Assembly: GCA_028868895.1 (NCBI GenBank) | Contig: JAGWTP010000003.1 | Location: forward strand, 71,392 to 117,541 | Reading direction: 5' to 3' | Length of the DNA: 46,150 nucleotides | Source of the DNA: Burkholderiales bacterium | GTDB lineage: Bacteria > Pseudomonadota > Gammaproteobacteria > Burkholderiales > Burkholderiaceae_C | Shown here: piece after piece, positions 1 through 8,063 of the stretch | Layout: the number at the start of each line of letters is the position of its first letter | How positions within the stretch are numbered: the stretch's first letter is position 1 | Translations under genes and position numbers: made by a program | Notes under the pieces: generated by a model | What the model saw: the letters and a program-made list of their open reading frames with translations, nothing else | Told to the model about the DNA's origin: nothing | The model's database searches: none

Positions 1-265
1 GCAGCGTCACGTCCGGGTGGAACCGCACGCCGCCCTTGCCGGGCCCGCGCGACAGGTTGTGCTGCACGCGGTAGCCCTCGAAGTGGGCGACGCTGCCGTC
101 GTCCATCTCGATCGGCACATCGACGATGAGCGCGCGCTTCGGGCGCTTGAGCGTCTCGGTCCAGCGCGCCAGGTGGCCCAGATAAGGCACGACGCGATCG
201 ATCTGCGACAGGTAGGTGTGCCAGGCGCTGTTCGCGTCGGCCGTGACGTAGGAAAGGTTGCTCAT
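1..265 (-). CDS. gdhA: Glu/Leu/Phe/Val-family glutamate dehydrogenase, 5' end only
   Basis: Only the first 88 codons are present; the gene runs off the left edge. The visible N-terminus carries the dimerisation-domain hallmark ending [17 protein letters not shown], which is specific to the glutamate dehydrogenase family and precedes the substrate-binding Lys. The family catalyses reversible oxidative deamination of glutamate to 2-oxoglutarate in the cytoplasm. The ATG at 263-265 gives the usual short N-terminal stretch before the conserved DVPIEMDDG segment. Cofactor preference (NAD or NADP) cannot be judged without the C-terminal domain. proC and putA lie close by, so glutamate/proline interconversion genes are clustered here. 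A weak -10-like element (tacagt on the minus strand, + coordinates 370-375) lies about 105 bases upstream, but its spacing to any -35 is poor. Confidence 0.85.
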   Translation of the reverse strand, partial: MSNLSYVTADANSAWHTYLSQIDRVVPYLGHLARWTETLKRPKRALIVDVPIEMDDGSVAHFEGYRVQHNLSRGPGKGGVRFHPDVTL

Positions 266-477
266 GGGGCGTTCACCGGTTGGGTTGCATGCTCGGGCGC
301 GGCGCGCTCGGGTGTTGCCGATCGGCGCACTCGTGATGCCCCGGTGGCGCGCGGCCTGCATGGGGCGAGACTGTAGGCCCGCGGCCGTGCAAAGTCTTGA
401 CCGGCGTCATGCGGGCTTTGCATGAGACGCCGCTACCCGCGGCATCGGCCGGCGCCGCCGCGACGCTGCCGACCGAA

Positions 478-1293
478 CTAGCGGCCGAATTCGTCGCCCA
501 GTTCGCGTGCGCGCTGCTGCGCTGCACGGATCGCCTGCACGAACGCGGCCTTCACGCCGCTGGCTTCGAGCGAGGCCAGCGCGGCGTGGGTCGTGCCGCC
601 CCTGGAAGTGACGCGCTCGCGCAGCACCTCGGGCGGCTCGGTCGCGGTCTGCGCGAGCGCAGCGGCTCCGGCGAAGGTCGCCAGCGCGAGCTGCCTGCCT
701 TGCGCCTCGCTCAGGCCCATCTCGCGCGCCGCCTGCACCATCGCCTCGACGAAGTAGAAGACGTACGCCGGGCCCGAGCCCGACAGCGCGGTGACGGCGT
801 CGAGGTCGGCTTCGTTCGCGACCCAGAGCAAGCGGCCGGTCGGCGCGAGCACGGCCTCGACCTGGGCCCGGTCTTCGCTCGTCACCGCCGCGCGGGCATA
901 CAGCCCGGCGATGCCCTCGCCGATCAGCGCCGGCGTGTTGGGCATCGCGCGCACGATGCGCGCGGCGCCGGTGGCGTGCTCGATCGCCTCGCTGCGGATG
1001 CCGGCCATCACGCTCAGGTGCAACGCCCGGCCGACATGCGCGGCGCACGGCGCCGCCGCGGCCCGGAACAGCTGCGGCTTGACGGCCCAGACCACCATGT
1101 CGGCCGCGGCCAGCGTGGCGTCGGCGGCGGCGAGGGTGTGGACGCGGAACTCGGCCTGCAGCCTTTCGCGCTGAACCGGGCTCGGCTCGACCACCAGGAT
1201 CGAGCCCGCCGCGCGGCCGCTCTTGAGCACGCCGCCGATGACGGCGCCGGCCATGTTGCCGCCGCCGATGAACGCGAGGACCGGGTGTTTCAT
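478..1293 (-). CDS. proC: Pyrroline-5-carboxylate reductase
   Basis: This 271-residue protein has the normal ProC length. It reduces 1-pyrroline-5-carboxylate to proline with NAD(P)H, the last step of proline synthesis, in the cytoplasm. The N-terminal Rossmann motif FIGGGNMAGAVIGG is at residues 8-21. The C-terminal dimerisation domain carries LSGSGPAYVFYFVEAM and the TSRGGTTHAAL segment typical of the family. The ATG at 1291-1293 places the Rossmann fold directly at the N-terminus; an upstream in-frame ATG at 1323 would add ten unconserved residues and overlap the divergent neighbour's leader. It is divergent from the GFA-family gene at 1351, with a gap of only 57 bases. Confidence 0.95.
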   Translation of the reverse strand: MKHPVLAFIGGGNMAGAVIGGVLKSGRAAGSILVVEPSPVQRERLQAEFRVHTLAAADATLAAADMVVWAVKPQLFRAAAAPCAAHVGRALHLSVMAGIRSEAIEHATGAARIVRAMPNTPALIGEGIAGLYARAAVTSEDRAQVEAVLAPTGRLLWVANEADLDAVTALSGSGPAYVFYFVEAMVQAAREMGLSEAQGRQLALATFAGAAALAQTATEPPEVLRERVTSRGGTTHAALASLEASGVKAAFVQAIRAAQQRARELGDEFGR

Positions 1294-1350
1294 GGCACGG
1301 GTGCGAAGATGCTCATGCAGCAAGTTTACGCATCACGCGAGGGAGTTCCC

Positions 1351-1839
1351 ATGCACCTGAAAGGCTCATGCCATTGCGGCGCGATCCGCTTCAGCCTCGA
1401 ATCGCACACCCCGGTGCCGTTCATGCACTGTTACTGCTCGATCTGCCGCAAGACCGCGGGCAGCGGCGGCTGCGCGATCAACCTCGGCGGCGACGCGGCG
1501 ACGCTGAAGGTGCGGGGTCGCAAGCACCTGGGCGTGTACCACGCGGTGCTGCGCGAACCGGGCCGGCGCGCGACACGCTCACCCGCCGAGCGCCGCTTTT
1601 GCGTCCGGTGCGGCAGCCCGCTGTGGCTGTGGGACCCGCGCTGGCCCGAGCTGATCCACCCACACGCCTCGGCGATCGACACCGCGCTGCCGAAGCCGCC
1701 CGAGGTGGTCGAGATCGGCCTGGCCTGGGCGCCGTCGTGGGTCGACGCGCCGGGCGGGCCGGGGCATGTCCAGTTCGCGCACATGCCGGAGGAGTCGCTG
1801 GAGGAGTGGCACCGGCGGCATGGGCTGTGGAGCGCGTAG
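1351..1839 (+). CDS. GFA-family (CENP-V/Gfa) zinc-binding protein
   Basis: This 162-residue protein carries the zinc-ligand pattern of the GFA domain: CHC at residues 7-9, CYCSIC at 27-32 and CVRC at 84-87. The family is named after glutathione-dependent formaldehyde-activating enzyme, but most members have no proven substrate and that original activity is disputed. I call it only a GFA-fold, zinc-dependent cytoplasmic protein, possibly handling thiol adducts. The ATG at 1351 follows a purine-rich gagggag element at a suitable distance, and the Cys cluster starts right after it. It is a single gene, divergent from proC and convergent with the lipoprotein gene downstream. Confidence 0.85.
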   Translation: MHLKGSCHCGAIRFSLESHTPVPFMHCYCSICRKTAGSGGCAINLGGDAATLKVRGRKHLGVYHAVLREPGRRATRSPAERRFCVRCGSPLWLWDPRWPELIHPHASAIDTALPKPPEVVEIGLAWAPSWVDAPGGPGHVQFAHMPEESLEEWHRRHGLWSA

Positions 1840-1940
1840 CGCTGCGGAGGCCGGTGTGGTCGCGCCGGTGCTGCCGCGTTTCTGCCGCGCCTCCGGCGAG
1901 CGGCGTGACGCCGGCGGTCGCGTTGAGTTGCCGGCTGCGG

Positions 1941-3008
1941 CTACTGGTGCGCGGCGCTCCAGGTTCCGGTGGCCGTGCCATTGGACCAGCTGCCGGTGGC
2001 CGTGCTCGGTGAGTCGAAGGTGCCGGTGAGCGCGGCGCCCGTGCTCGTGGATACGCTGGCGATGCCCGCCGCATTGACGCTGCCGCTGACGGTGAAGGGC
2101 GTGGCTGTTCCCGTCGAGGCCACGAATTGACACGTGCCAGAAATGCGGCCCGAGGTGTCGACGAGCAAAGCTGCACAGGCGCCACCGCTGCTGCCTGAGA
2201 AGGTGACGCTCCACGTACCCGCAAAGCGCCGTTCCGTCGGCCCGACCGCGGCGCCGCCATTGACTGCGTACGCCGCGAGCTGGAAGCTGGTCGAGCCGGC
2301 CGACGTGGGTGCGCTCTGTCCGGTGGGCGTGGTGGAGTACGTCGACGCGCATTCCACGGCACGGCCGGTCACGGTATCGATCCAGCAGGTCTCGAGTGTT
2401 GTGGTCGTGCCGGAGGGCTGCACCGACACCAGCGTCTGCGTGTACTTGATGGTGTTGAAGGTGCCGATCGGCAGCGTGTGCGGCTCCGCGGCCGCCACGG
2501 TGCCGTTGTCGGTCAGGGCGTAGGTCGTCAGCGCGCTGGTCGATTGGTTGACGCAGCTCTCGGTCGACGTCGTGGTGTACGTGTCGCCGACGACCGACGT
2601 GAGCGCGGGTGTCGACCGGTAGCCCGGCGTGAAGTCGCAGCGCTGGGTGCTCGTCGACGAACTCGTCAATGCCCGGCTGGCGTCGAAGCTCTGAGTCGTC
2701 GCGAGGCTGTAGGCCGAAGCAGTGTCGAGACGGACGAACGAGCGGTCGACGCCAACACTGCGGATGTCACGGGTCACGGTTCTCTGTATCGGCGCCTGGC
2801 CGGCCGGCTGGGTCGGGGTGTTGACCGAGGTGTAGACGAAATAGTCACCGGCAACCGGCAAGACGTTCGGGTAGGCGTTGGGATTGACCGCGGCCGCGGT
2901 GGCAGTCGCCGACGGGGTGTTGCTGCCACCGCCGCCGCAGGCGGACAGAAGGAGCAAGGCAAGAGTGCTGGCGGCGCAGAGATGGGCGGGGATGTGACGG
3001 TGACGCAT
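1941..3008 (-). CDS. Unknown Ser/Thr-rich lipoprotein with C-terminal beta-type domain
   Basis: I do not recognise a family. This 355-residue protein begins with a type II signal peptide; the lipobox LSAC puts the lipidated Cys at residue 24, followed by a GGGGSN linker, so it should sit in the outer membrane. The mature part is very rich in Ser, Thr, Ala and Gly. It contains YFVYTSVN near the N-terminus and three Cys in the middle (RCDF, ESCV, ETCW). The last ~100 residues (FAGTWSVTFSGSSGGACAA, then repeated SGTC/TGTF/TGSW/TGTW strands) resemble a small beta-barrel or lipocalin-like repeat. The start is supported by a gagg/ggag element just upstream. No operon partner: putA ends 174 bases upstream on the same strand. 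Confidence 0.75.
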   Translation of the reverse strand: MRHRHIPAHLCAASTLALLLLSACGGGGSNTPSATATAAAVNPNAYPNVLPVAGDYFVYTSVNTPTQPAGQAPIQRTVTRDIRSVGVDRSFVRLDTASAYSLATTQSFDASRALTSSSTSTQRCDFTPGYRSTPALTSVVGDTYTTTSTESCVNQSTSALTTYALTDNGTVAAAEPHTLPIGTFNTIKYTQTLVSVQPSGTTTTLETCWIDTVTGRAVECASTYSTTPTGQSAPTSAGSTSFQLAAYAVNGGAAVGPTERRFAGTWSVTFSGSSGGACAALLVDTSGRISGTCQFVASTGTATPFTVSGSVNAAGIASVSTSTGAALTGTFDSPSTATGSWSNGTATGTWSAAHQ

Positions 3009-3181
3009 GAGGCTCCTCGGATCGTGTGGTCTTGTTTCGTCGAACGGGCCGGCAGATGGCCCGTGGGGCGCGAGTCTAGGGGGCCTCTTTACGAAACTTC
3101 ACAGTCGTATTGCGTTGCGGGTCGACTCCGTGCGGTGCGTCACAGGCTCGGGTGGTGACCCGCCAACAGGTTGCTGCTTGC

Positions 3182-6100
3182 TCAGTGAGTGCCCGCCAGC
3201 AGCGCCGCGTTGCCGCCCGCCGCCGCGGTGTTGATGGTCACGGTCTGCTCGGCGCAGAAGCGGTACAGGTAGTGCGGGCCGCCGGCCTTCGGGCCGGTGC
3301 CCGACAGGCCTTCGCCGCCGAACGGCTGCACGCCCACCACCGCGCCGATCATGTTGCGGTTGACGTAGACGTTGCCGATGCGCGCCGCCGCCGCCAGGCG
3401 CAGCGCGCGTGAGTCGATGCGGGTCTGGATGCCGAGCGTCAGCCCGTAGCCGAGCGCGTTGACCTGGGCGATCACGTCGTCGACCTCGCCGCCCCAGCGC
3501 ACCACGTGCAGCACCGGGCCGAAGATCTCCTGCTGCACGTCGGCAATCGCCGCGAGCTCGAACGCGATCGGCGCCACCAGCCGCGGTAAGGTCGACGCGA
3601 CCGGCGTCTCGCCGATCAGCGTGGCCTGCTGGCGCAGCCGCGCGATGTGCGCGCGCAGGCCGTCGAACGCCTCGGCGTCGATGACCGGGCCGACGTCGGT
3701 GGCGAGCTGGGCCGGGTCGCCGACGCTGAGCTCCTGCAACGCACCGCGGATCATCTCGATCACGGCGTCGGCGACACCCTCGTGCACGCACAGCAGGCGC
3801 AGTGCCGAGCAGCGCTGGCCGGCCGAGCGGAAGGCGCTCTGCACGACGGCGTCGACCACCTGCTCGGGCAGCGCGGTGCTGTCGACGATCATCGCGTTGA
3901 TGCCGCCGGTCTCGGCGATCAGCGGCACCATCGCGCCGTCCTTGGCGGCGAGCGCGCGGTTGATCAGGCGCGCCACCGCGGTCGAGCCGGTGAAGCACAC
4001 GCCGGCGGTGCGGGCGTCGGCCACCAGCGCCGCGCCGACGCGCTCGCCGGGGCCGTGCAGCAGCGCCAGCGCGTCGCCCGGCACGCCGGCGGCGACCAGC
4101 AGCTCGACGAAGCGCAGCGCGACCGCCGGCGTCTGCTCGGCCGGCTTGGCCGCGACCGTGTTGCCGGCGACGAGCGCCGCCACGACCTGCCCGGCGAAGA
4201 TCGCGAGCGGAAAGTTCCACGGGCTGATGCAGACGAACACGCCGCGGCCGCGCAGGTGCAGCGCGTTGCTCTCGCCGGTGGGGCCGGGCAGCACTTGCGT
4301 GGCCAGGCGAGCCTGCGCCTGGTCGGCGTAGTAGCGGCAGAAGTCGACCGCTTCGCGGACCTCGGCGACGCAGTCGCCGAGCGTCTTGTGCGCCTCTTTC
4401 ACGAGCAGGCCGCAGAACTCGGGCAGGCGCGCCTCGAGAGCGTCGGCGGCGCGCCGCAACACGGCGGCGCGCTCGGCGAGCGGGGTGCGGTTCCAGGCGT
4501 CGAAGCCGGCGTGCAGGCGGTGCATCGCGGCGTCGATCTCGGCGCTGGTGGCTTCGGGTACGGTCGGGAGGATCGTGGCGGCGAGTGCGCGATCGAGCGG
4601 CGCGCGCTCGGCGAGGCAGGCGAGGTCGACGCCGGCCGAATTCCTGCGGCCGGTGATTCCGTTCCAGCCATACAGCGCCACCGGGGGCGCGATGCCGGGG
4701 CTTTCCGCCGGCACCAGCGGCGAGGCGAGCAGCTGCTCGATGGCGACGGTTTCGTCCGACAGCTGGTGCACGAACGACGAGTTCGCGCCGTTTTCGAGCA
4801 GCCGGCGCACCAGGTACGCGAGCAGGTCGCGGTGCTCGCCGACCGGGGCGTAGACGCGCACCGGGATCGCCGCCGCCTCGAGGTTCGAAGCACGCAGCAC
4901 CTCGCGGTAGACGCCTTCGCCCATGCCGTGCAGGCGCTGCAGCTCGTACGGCGTGCGCGCGGCCCGCGCCATGCCGACGATCGCAGCGATCGTGCCGGCG
5001 TTGTGGGTGGCGAACTGCGGGTAGATCACGTCGGCGTGGCCGATCAGCGCGCGGGCGCAGGCGAGGTAGGAGATGTCGGTGTGGTGCTTGTGGGTGAAGA
5101 CCGGGTAGCCGGCCAGGCCGAGCTCCTGCGCGCGCTTGATCTCGCCGTCCCAGTACGCACCCTTGACCAGACGCACCATGAAGCGCAGGCCGTGCGCGCG
5201 GGCGATGCGCGCGACCTCGTCGACGACGTCGAGCGCGCGCGTCTGGTAGGCCTGCACCGCCAGGCCGAAGCCGCGCCACTGCGGGCAGGTGGCGGCAATG
5301 CGAGCGCTGAGCGCGTCGAGCACGTCGAGCGAGAGTTCGAGGCGGTCGCTTTCCTCGGCGTCGATGGTCAGGTTGATGCCGGCCTGCGCGGCAGGCTCGA
5401 CGAGCTGCCAGACGCGCGGCAGCAGTTCGGCGAACACGCGCTCGCGCTGCGCGTCTTCATAACGCGCGAACAGCGCGCTGAGCTTGATCGAGATGCCGTC
5501 GGCGCCTTCCGGGCTTGGCGCCGACCGACCGTTGGCGATCGCGCGGATCGCGCTCCGGTACGACGCGAGGTAGCGCTGCGCGTCGGCGTCGGTGCGCGCG
5601 CCTTCGCCGAGCATGTCGTAGCTGAAGCGCAGGGCGCAGTCCGGGCCGACCGGGCGCTGCGCCTTGCGCGCCGACGCCGCCTCGCCCATCGCCTCGTCGA
5701 TCGAGCGGCCGAGCACGAACTGGCGGCCGAGAAGCTGGATCGCACGCACCGTCGCGCCGACCACGGTCTGCGCACCCAGGCGTTTCAGCAGGCCGCTTTC
5801 GGCGTCGTTCTCGGGCAGGAACTTCTTCGACAGCGCGATCGCGCTGGCCGACAGGTTGGCGAGCATCTTGTGCGGGCCACCGTGGCCCTTCGACGCGTCG
5901 AAGTCGGCCTTGCCGAGCTGGTCGGCCGTCAGCGCGATCGCGGTGTGCACATCGGGCACGCGCAGCAGCGCTTCGGCCAGGCGCATCAACGCCAGCCCTT
6001 CGGCGCTGGAGATCGGGTACTCCTGCAGCAGCGATTCCATCGCCCAGAACGGCGCCGGCTTGTCGCGCACCGCCTGCACCCACGGCCGCGCGGTGCGCAC

Positions 6101-6214
6101 CGCGGCCGGCCAGTCGACCGCGCCGCTGAGGCTGCGCAACAGGGCGGCCAGCACCGTGAGCTCGTCGCGGCAGGGCGGCGGAAGGCGGGCGCAGGCGGGT
6201 TTGGCGCTGAACAT
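3182..6214 (-). CDS. putA: Bifunctional proline dehydrogenase / pyrroline-5-carboxylate dehydrogenase
   Basis: This 1010-residue PutA oxidises proline to P5C (FAD, electrons to quinone) and then glutamate semialdehyde to glutamate (NAD). The PRODH barrel spans about residues 190-460 and contains RLVKGAYWDGEIK (348-360) and the FATHNAG motif (401-407). The aldehyde dehydrogenase half follows, with SPWNFPLAIF (664-673), catalytic Glu768 in AETGG and catalytic Cys802 in GQRCSALR. There is no N-terminal ribbon-helix-helix repressor domain, and the length is close to Bradyrhizobium-type short PutA, so it should not self-regulate as E. coli PutA does. The ATG at 6212-6214 follows an aagggg ribosome site; an upstream in-frame ATG at 6478 would overlap the divergent Lrp gene and is rejected. 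The divergent Lrp-type gene is the likely regulator. Confidence 0.95.
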   Translation of the reverse strand: MFSAKPACARLPPPCRDELTVLAALLRSLSGAVDWPAAVRTARPWVQAVRDKPAPFWAMESLLQEYPISSAEGLALMRLAEALLRVPDVHTAIALTADQLGKADFDASKGHGGPHKMLANLSASAIALSKKFLPENDAESGLLKRLGAQTVVGATVRAIQLLGRQFVLGRSIDEAMGEAASARKAQRPVGPDCALRFSYDMLGEGARTDADAQRYLASYRSAIRAIANGRSAPSPEGADGISIKLSALFARYEDAQRERVFAELLPRVWQLVEPAAQAGINLTIDAEESDRLELSLDVLDALSARIAATCPQWRGFGLAVQAYQTRALDVVDEVARIARAHGLRFMVRLVKGAYWDGEIKRAQELGLAGYPVFTHKHHTDISYLACARALIGHADVIYPQFATHNAGTIAAIVGMARAARTPYELQRLHGMGEGVYREVLRASNLEAAAIPVRVYAPVGEHRDLLAYLVRRLLENGANSSFVHQLSDETVAIEQLLASPLVPAESPGIAPPVALYGWNGITGRRNSAGVDLACLAERAPLDRALAATILPTVPEATSAEIDAAMHRLHAGFDAWNRTPLAERAAVLRRAADALEARLPEFCGLLVKEAHKTLGDCVAEVREAVDFCRYYADQAQARLATQVLPGPTGESNALHLRGRGVFVCISPWNFPLAIFAGQVVAALVAGNTVAAKPAEQTPAVALRFVELLVAAGVPGDALALLHGPGERVGAALVADARTAGVCFTGSTAVARLINRALAAKDGAMVPLIAETGGINAMIVDSTALPEQVVDAVVQSAFRSAGQRCSALRLLCVHEGVADAVIEMIRGALQELSVGDPAQLATDVGPVIDAEAFDGLRAHIARLRQQATLIGETPVASTLPRLVAPIAFELAAIADVQQEIFGPVLHVVRWGGEVDDVIAQVNALGYGLTLGIQTRIDSRALRLAAAARIGNVYVNRNMIGAVVGVQPFGGEGLSGTGPKAGGPHYLYRFCAEQTVTINTAAAGGNAALLAGTH

Positions 6215-6308
6215 GGGTGACCCCTTGGGCTGGATTGCTCGCCAGGTTATGGGTTTACGACCCGAACTACTCTCCGAAACGCGACCTGTCGATGGAGAAT
6301 AATTCGGC

Positions 6309-6791
6309 ATGGCCACCGAAGAACCTGCGCCTCCGCCGCTCGACCGCATCGACGCGCGAATTCTGCGCGTGCTGCAGGCCGATGGCCGCATCTCGAACCT
6401 GAAGCTGGCCGAGCAGGTGCACCTGTCGCCGACCGCCGTGCTCGAACGCGTGAAGCGCCTGACGCGCGACGGCTTCATCCTCGGCTACGAGGCGAGGCTG
6501 AACCCCGACAAGCTCGGCGCCGGCCTGCTCGTGTTCATCGAGGTCGTGCTCGACCGCACCACTCACGACGCGATGAACCTCTTCAAGGCCGCGGTGCAGG
6601 TGCGCCCGGAGATCCTCGAATGCCACCTGGTGGCCGGCGGCTTCGACTACCTGATCAAGACGCGGGTGGCCCACATGCAGGCCTACCGCGAGTTCGTCGG
6701 CTCGGTGATCTGGGCCTTGCCGGGCGTGCGCGAGACGCGCACCTACGCGGTGATGGAAGAAGTGAAGAACACGACGATGCTGGCCATCTGA
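6309..6791 (+). CDS. Lrp/AsnC-family transcriptional regulator, probable putA regulator
   Basis: This 160-residue protein has the full Lrp architecture: a winged helix-turn-helix at about residues 11-60 (LDRIDARILRVLQADGR, then LSPTAVLERVKRL) and an AsnC/RAM ligand-binding domain at about 68-150. It lies head-to-head with putA across 94 bases. Divergent Lrp-type regulators of putA (PutR in Agrobacterium and similar) activate proline catabolism in response to proline, so that is the inferred role here. A ggagaat element sits before the ATG. The GNAT gene follows after 17 bases and may be cotranscribed. A global Lrp role cannot be excluded from sequence alone. Confidence 0.9.
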   Translation: MATEEPAPPPLDRIDARILRVLQADGRISNLKLAEQVHLSPTAVLERVKRLTRDGFILGYEARLNPDKLGAGLLVFIEVVLDRTTHDAMNLFKAAVQVRPEILECHLVAGGFDYLIKTRVAHMQAYREFVGSVIWALPGVRETRTYAVMEEVKNTTMLAI

Positions 6792-6808
6792 ACCTGCGGA
6801 GATTGCCG

Positions 6809-7276
6809 ATGAAGATCGAACTCGACGACCTGTCGCGCCCGGCCGTCCATGCGTTGCTGAACGAGCACCTGCGCAGCATGCACGAGCTGTCGCCGCCGGA
6901 AAGTGTGCACGCGCTCGGCCTCGACAAGCTGCGCCGACCGGAGATCACTTTCTGGTCGGCCTGGGACGGTGAGGTGCTGCTCGGCTGCGCCGCGCTGAAG
7001 GAGCTGGACCCGCGGCACGGCGAGGTGAAGTCGATGCGCACGCCGGTGGCCCGGCGCCGCACCGGCGCGGGGCGGGCGCTGCTGATTCATGTCATCGAGA
7101 CCGCACGTGCGCGTGGCTACGAGCGCCTCAGCCTGGAGACCGGCCCATTGGCCGGCTTCGAAGCGGCGCACCGGCTCTACGAGAGCGCCGGCTTCACGCG
7201 CAGCGGCCCGTTCGGCGACTACCGCGATGACCCGTTCAGTGTCTACATGACACTGCCGCTGCTCGCCTCGCGCTAG
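6809..7276 (+). CDS. GNAT-family N-acetyltransferase
   Basis: This 155-residue single-domain GNAT transfers an acetyl group from acetyl-CoA to an unidentified amine. The acetyl-CoA loop region reads RRRTGAGRALLIHVIETA, followed by LYESAGF near the C-terminus, a signature of many small GNATs. The opening segment IELDDLSRPAVHALLNEHL and the HELSPPESVHAL segment match a widespread proteobacterial subgroup of putative acetyltransferases without known substrate. It lies 17 bases downstream of the Lrp gene on the same strand, so cotranscription is likely, but no link to proline metabolism is visible in the protein. Confidence 0.85.
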   Translation: MKIELDDLSRPAVHALLNEHLRSMHELSPPESVHALGLDKLRRPEITFWSAWDGEVLLGCAALKELDPRHGEVKSMRTPVARRRTGAGRALLIHVIETARARGYERLSLETGPLAGFEAAHRLYESAGFTRSGPFGDYRDDPFSVYMTLPLLASR

Positions 7277-7287
7277 CGCGACAGCGC

Positions 7288-7986
7288 TCAGCCGGGGGTC
7301 GCGCGCGCGCCGAAGATCGCGCTGCCCACGCGCACGATCGTCGCGCCTTCCATCACGGCGGCTTCGAGGTCGGCGCTCATCCCCATCGACAGCGTGTCGA
7401 GCCCGAGGCCGCGCGCGCGCAGTTCTTGCAGCAACCCGTGCAGCGCGCGGTGCGGTGCGCGCTGCGCGGCGAAGTCCTGCGCCGGCTCGGGGATCGCCAT
7501 CAGGCCGCGCAGCGTCACGCGCGGCAATGCGGCCACCGCCTGGGCGACCGCCGGCACGTCGCCCGGCCGCAGCCCGCTCTTGCTCGCCTCACCGCTGATG
7601 TTGACCTGCAGGCACAACTGCAACGGCGGCAGGTGCGCGGGGCGCTGCTCGCTCAGGCGCTGCGCGATCTTCAGCCGATCCACCGTATGGACCCAGTCGA
7701 ACTGCCCGGCGACGATGCGCGTCTTGTTCGACTGCAGCGGGCCGATCAGGTGCCATTCGAGGCGGTCGCGCAGGTCGGCCAGCGCGGCGATCTTGGCGAC
7801 GCCCTCGAGCACGTAGTTCTCGCCGAAGCGGTGCTCACCGGCGGCCACCGCCGCGCGCACCGCATCGGCGCCGAAGGTCTTGCTGACCACCAGCAGCGTG
7901 ACGCTTTGCACGGGCCGCGCGGCCTGCGTGCAGGCCCGCGCCACGCGCTCGTGCACTTGCCTCAGCTTGTCTGCGATCATCGCCAT
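7288..7986 (-). CDS. yggS: PLP homeostasis protein, YggS/PROSC family
   Basis: This 232-residue protein is a PLP-binding TIM-barrel of the YggS family. It buffers pyridoxal 5'-phosphate and affects amino- and keto-acid pools; no catalytic activity is established for the family. Visible motifs are the PLP-lysine segment LLVVSKTF (Lys near residue 36), the FGENYV segment, WHLIGPLQSNK, and LSMGMSADLEAAV near the C-terminus. The start ATG at 7984-7986 has a second in-frame ATG six bases downstream, so the exact start is uncertain by two codons. It is divergent from pilT with a 77-base gap, an arrangement widely seen in beta- and gammaproteobacteria. Confidence 0.93.
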   Translation of the reverse strand: MAMIADKLRQVHERVARACTQAARPVQSVTLLVVSKTFGADAVRAAVAAGEHRFGENYVLEGVAKIAALADLRDRLEWHLIGPLQSNKTRIVAGQFDWVHTVDRLKIAQRLSEQRPAHLPPLQLCLQVNISGEASKSGLRPGDVPAVAQAVAALPRVTLRGLMAIPEPAQDFAAQRAPHRALHGLLQELRARGLGLDTLSMGMSADLEAAVMEGATIVRVGSAIFGARATPG

Positions 7987-8063
7987 AATGCGCCGAGTAT
8001 CCTGCAGCCGGCCTGCGATTCCCCGGTGCGCACCGCGACCGGCGCCAACCCCAACCCCGACCC

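Noticed and set aside
3647-6220. 857-residue open frame on the + strand
   Set aside because: It lies entirely antisense to putA. Its translation is rich in Arg/Gly/Ala/Val without motifs, the usual shadow of a GC-rich real gene whose third positions are G or C.
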